A stretch of DNA of 64,000 nt from JAHRAW01 sp965249835 (GTDB lineage: Bacteria > Pseudomonadota > Gammaproteobacteria > Arenicellales > Poriferihabitantaceae), in contig CBDFMY010000003.1 in NCBI GenBank assembly GCA_965249835.1, positions 62,001 to 126,000 on the forward strand, in the 5' to 3' direction. Below are positions 61,935-64,000 of the stretch, piece by piece; the stretch's first letter is position 1; every line of letters starts with the position of its first letter. The notes below the pieces were generated by a model, which saw only the letters and a program-made list of their open reading frames with translations, was not told the DNA's origin and searched no databases. The position numbers were made by a program, and so were the translations under genes.

Positions 61935-62333
61935 CTATACGCGGCGGCGTTTGGGCGGCCGACAACCGTTGTGCGGAATCGGAGTGATGTCGGAAATCGA
62001 ATGGATTTCAAACCCCAGCGCATTGAGCGAACGCACCGCCGACTCGCGTCCCGGTCCGGGTCCCTTAATCCTTACTTCAAGTTGCTTGATTCCGATTTCC
62101 TGCGCACGCTTGCCGCAACTCTCGGCCGCCATCTGAGCCGCGAACGGCGTGCTTTTGCGCGAGCCCTTGAAACCGGAGTTGCCGGCAGATGCCCAGCACA
62201 GGGTATCGCCGTGGCGATCCGAGATGGTGATGATGGTGTTGTTGAAGGTGGCGTGAATATGCGCGACCCCTTCGGTCACATTTTTTCGAACCCTTGCCTT
62301 TGCCTTGGTTTTGCCGGGTGTGTTTTTTGCCAT
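61935..62333 (-). CDS. rpsK: 30S ribosomal protein S11
   Basis: A 132-residue platform protein with GVAHIHATFNNTIITISD and the C-terminal PIPHNGCRPPKRRRV. Located between rpsM and rpsD, as in other proteobacteria. Confidence 0.98.
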   Translation of the reverse strand: MAKNTPGKTKAKARVRKNVTEGVAHIHATFNNTIITISDRHGDTLCWASAGNSGFKGSRKSTPFAAQMAAESCGKRAQEIGIKQLEVRIKGPGPGRESAVRSLNALGFEIHSISDITPIPHNGCRPPKRRRV

Positions 62334-62386
62334 GCGTGTGGTTACCTTTTTGGGTCGCTGTTGAGGTCGTTATTCCATAGCACCGT

Positions 62387-62743
62387 TTACTTCTTCACGG
62401 CGCGGCGCGGACCCTTACGGGTGCGCGCATTGGTTTTGGTGCGTTGTCCGTTGACCGGCAACCCACGACGATGTCGCAGCCCGCGATAGGCGCCGAGGTC
62501 CATCAGTCGCTTGATGTTCATGGATACGGTGCGGCGCAAATCGCCCTCGACTTCATAGCGGGCGATTTCGGTGCGCAGTTTCTCCGCCTCGGCTTCGCTG
62601 AGGTCTTGCACCTTGGTCGCACAATTGATGCCCGAGGCGGCGCAAATCTTGCGCGCGGCCGGACGACCGATACCGTAAATCATGGTCAAGCCAATCTCAA
62701 TGTGCTTGTGGTTCGGCAGGTTTATGCCGGCAATTCGTGCCAT
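62387..62743 (-). CDS. rpsM: 30S ribosomal protein S13
   Basis: A 118-residue head protein beginning MARIAGINLPNHKHIEIGLT, with the helix-hairpin motif and basic tail HRRGLPVNGQRTKTNARTRK. First gene of the alpha-operon portion, downstream of rpmJ. Confidence 0.98.
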   Translation of the reverse strand: MARIAGINLPNHKHIEIGLTMIYGIGRPAARKICAASGINCATKVQDLSEAEAEKLRTEIARYEVEGDLRRTVSMNIKRLMDLGAYRGLRHRRGLPVNGQRTKTNARTRKGPRRAVKK

Positions 62744-62912
62744 CTGATCGCTACCTTGTTTTGCGCCTGATTTGCGCCGGATTTCGCATTTTCATTTTAT
62801 AAACAATCTGTTAGGTCGTTGCGGCATTTTCAAGGGCGCGAGAGTGTAACAAAAACGCCCGCAACTTTCAATTCACGCAATGCGCTTGCCGTTCGTCTTG
62901 GTTCAGTTCTAT

Positions 62913-63026
62913 TCAGCCCTGACGCTGCTTGTGTCTCGGGTCGGTGCAAATCACCCGCACCACGCGGTTGCGCCGGACGATTTTGCAGTTTCTGCACATT
63001 TTCTTTACCGATGCTCGTACTTTCAT
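62913..63026 (-). CDS. rpmJ: 50S ribosomal protein L36
   Basis: A 37-residue protein read from the minus strand: MKVRASVKKMCRNCKIVRR, continuing to PRHKQRQG and TGA. The cysteine/histidine set C11, C14, C27 and H32 is the zinc-ribbon of C+ type L36. It lies 27 nt after secY, the standard position. Confidence 0.96.
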   Translation of the reverse strand: MKVRASVKKMCRNCKIVRRNRVVRVICTDPRHKQRQG

Positions 63027-63053
63027 TTCACTACCTCAGAATAGTTGTGTCGG

Positions 63054-64000
63054 TCAACGAATGCCCTGCGGGCGGCCGAACGAAGATTTTTTCAGGATGC
63101 TTTCATACTGCCGCGACATCAGGTGGGATTGCACCTGGGCGATTAAGTCCATGGTCACGACCACGATGATTAGCAACGAAGTGCCGCCAAAGTAAAACGG
63201 CACGCTCCACTTGACGATTAAAAATTCCGGTATCAGGCAAACGAAGGTGACATACACCGCGCCGATCAGGGTCAGTTTTGACACCACGCCATCGATATAC
63301 TTCGCGCTTTGTGCGCCCGGTCGAATACCCGGTATGAATGCGCCGGAGCGCTTCAGGTTGTCGGCGATTTCGGTGGGGTTGAATACCATGGCGGTGTAAA
63401 AAAAACAGAAGAAAATGATCATGCCGCCGTATAGCAGGGTGTAAACCGGCTGCCCGGGCTGTAGCGTGGTGGCGATGTCGCGCAACCAACCCATGCCGTC
63501 TGCCTGCCCGAACCAACTGCCGATGCTTGCCGGAAACAAAATCAGGCTGGAAGCGAAAATCGGCGGAATCACGCCGGCCATATTCAGTTTGAGCGGCAGG
63601 TGACTGCTCTGTCCGGCGAGCATTTTTCGCCCCTGCTGACGCTTGGCGTAGTTCACCGTAATCCGGCGCTGACCGCGTTCCACGAACACCACGAAATAGG
63701 TAACCGCCATGGCACCGATAAACAAAGCGAGCACGCCGAGCGGAGAAAACGCGCCGGTGCGCGCCAACTCCAGCGTGCCAGCCACCGCGCTTGGCAAACC
63801 GGCCACGATGGAGCCGAAAATAATCAGCGAAATACCATTGCCGATGCCGCGCTCGGAGATTTGCTCGCCGAGCCACACCAGAAACATCGTGCCCGCCACC
63901 AAAGACGCGGCGGTGGTGATTTTGAAGCCGAGCCCCGGAATCAGGATTACCGGGCTACCACCGATTTGCTGGCTCTCTATTGCCACCGCGATGCCGAAGC
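63054..64000 (-). CDS. secY: Protein translocase subunit SecY (5' end outside window)
   Basis: C-terminal ~315 residues of the Sec translocon core. Visible features are LGEQISERGIGNGISLIIF, the cytoplasmic loop KRQQGRKMLAGQSSHLPLKL, KYIDGVVSKLTLIGA and a terminal cytoplasmic tail ESILKKSSFGRPQGIR. The reading frame continues through the last base of the window, so the N-terminal third lies beyond it. Followed by rpmJ. Confidence 0.96.
   Translation of the reverse strand, partial: FGIAVAIESQQIGGSPVILIPGLGFKITTAASLVAGTMFLVWLGEQISERGIGNGISLIIFGSIVAGLPSAVAGTLELARTGAFSPLGVLALFIGAMAVTYFVVFVERGQRRITVNYAKRQQGRKMLAGQSSHLPLKLNMAGVIPPIFASSLILFPASIGSWFGQADGMGWLRDIATTLQPGQPVYTLLYGGMIIFFCFFYTAMVFNPTEIADNLKRSGAFIPGIRPGAQSAKYIDGVVSKLTLIGAVYVTFVCLIPEFLIVKWSVPFYFGGTSLLIIVVVTMDLIAQVQSHLMSRQYESILKKSSFGRPQGIR

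Overview
The window looks like a chromosomal segment of a gammaproteobacterium of moderately high GC, probably marine or host-associated (inference). The evidence is gene order and content: the secY-rpmJ-rpsM-rpsK-rpsD-rpoA-rplQ end of the ribosomal superoperon, prfB-lysS with a programmed frameshift, rlmE-ftsH-glmM, lolC-lolD, queA and tgt, a DUF2782 gene beside polA, and the two-component pair known from dedicated-sortase proteobacteria. Most genes are on the minus strand.

Layout. 0-6.7 kb: pgi, galE, tRNA-Met, taurine-pyruvate aminotransferase, uvrD. 6.7-14.4 kb: small conserved protein, sortase-type response regulator and kinase, DUF2782 protein, polA, cfa. 14.4-19.7 kb: a four-gene peptide/opine-type ABC importer with Tat-exported binding protein and fused double ATPase. 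19.7-22.2 kb: decayed zone with a phytanoyl-CoA dioxygenase remnant, an NCS1 permease and an internally deleted lon remnant. 22.2-30.6 kb: an AT-richer accessory operon. 30.6-40.9 kb: lolDC, a ParA cassette, lysS, prfB, tRNA-Leu, ogt/ada, glyA, tgt. 40.9-46.9 kb: a second accessory region between tgt and queA. 46.9-54.8 kb: queA, tRNA-Leu, bactofilin, glmM, ftsH, rlmE, an MFS gene. 54.8-59.8 kb: repeat-rich intergenic DNA around a Tsx-like porin and an NCS2 nucleobase permease. 59.8-64 kb: ribosomal genes.

The most interesting block is the seven-gene operon at 22259-30507. It encodes an IscS/DndA-type cysteine desulfurase, a DndC-type sulfurtransferase, a DUF262/DUF1524 (GmrSD/SspE-like) nuclease, a compact SNF2 ATPase, a ParB-N protein with CTP-binding motifs, an unrecognised 233-residue protein and a beta-CASP metallo-beta-lactamase nuclease. 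Spacing is a few bases or overlapping throughout. It has the sulfur-transfer chemistry of DNA phosphorothioation but lacks recognisable DndD, DndE, SspB or SspC. I do not know a named system with this composition, so I propose it as a candidate new sulfur-based DNA modification/defence system.

Two small cassettes show their integration scars. A three-gene cassette of sporadic unknown proteins is flanked by a perfect 35-bp direct repeat derived from the 5' end of tgt. A ParA plus partner cassette is flanked by a perfect 17-bp repeat derived from the 3' end of lysS. Neither carries a recombinase. Other notable items are a 14-nt poly-C tract in the signal peptide of the Tsx-like porin (likely phase variation), a ~494-bp tandem duplication covering the start of an MFS gene, and several families of dispersed intergenic repeats.
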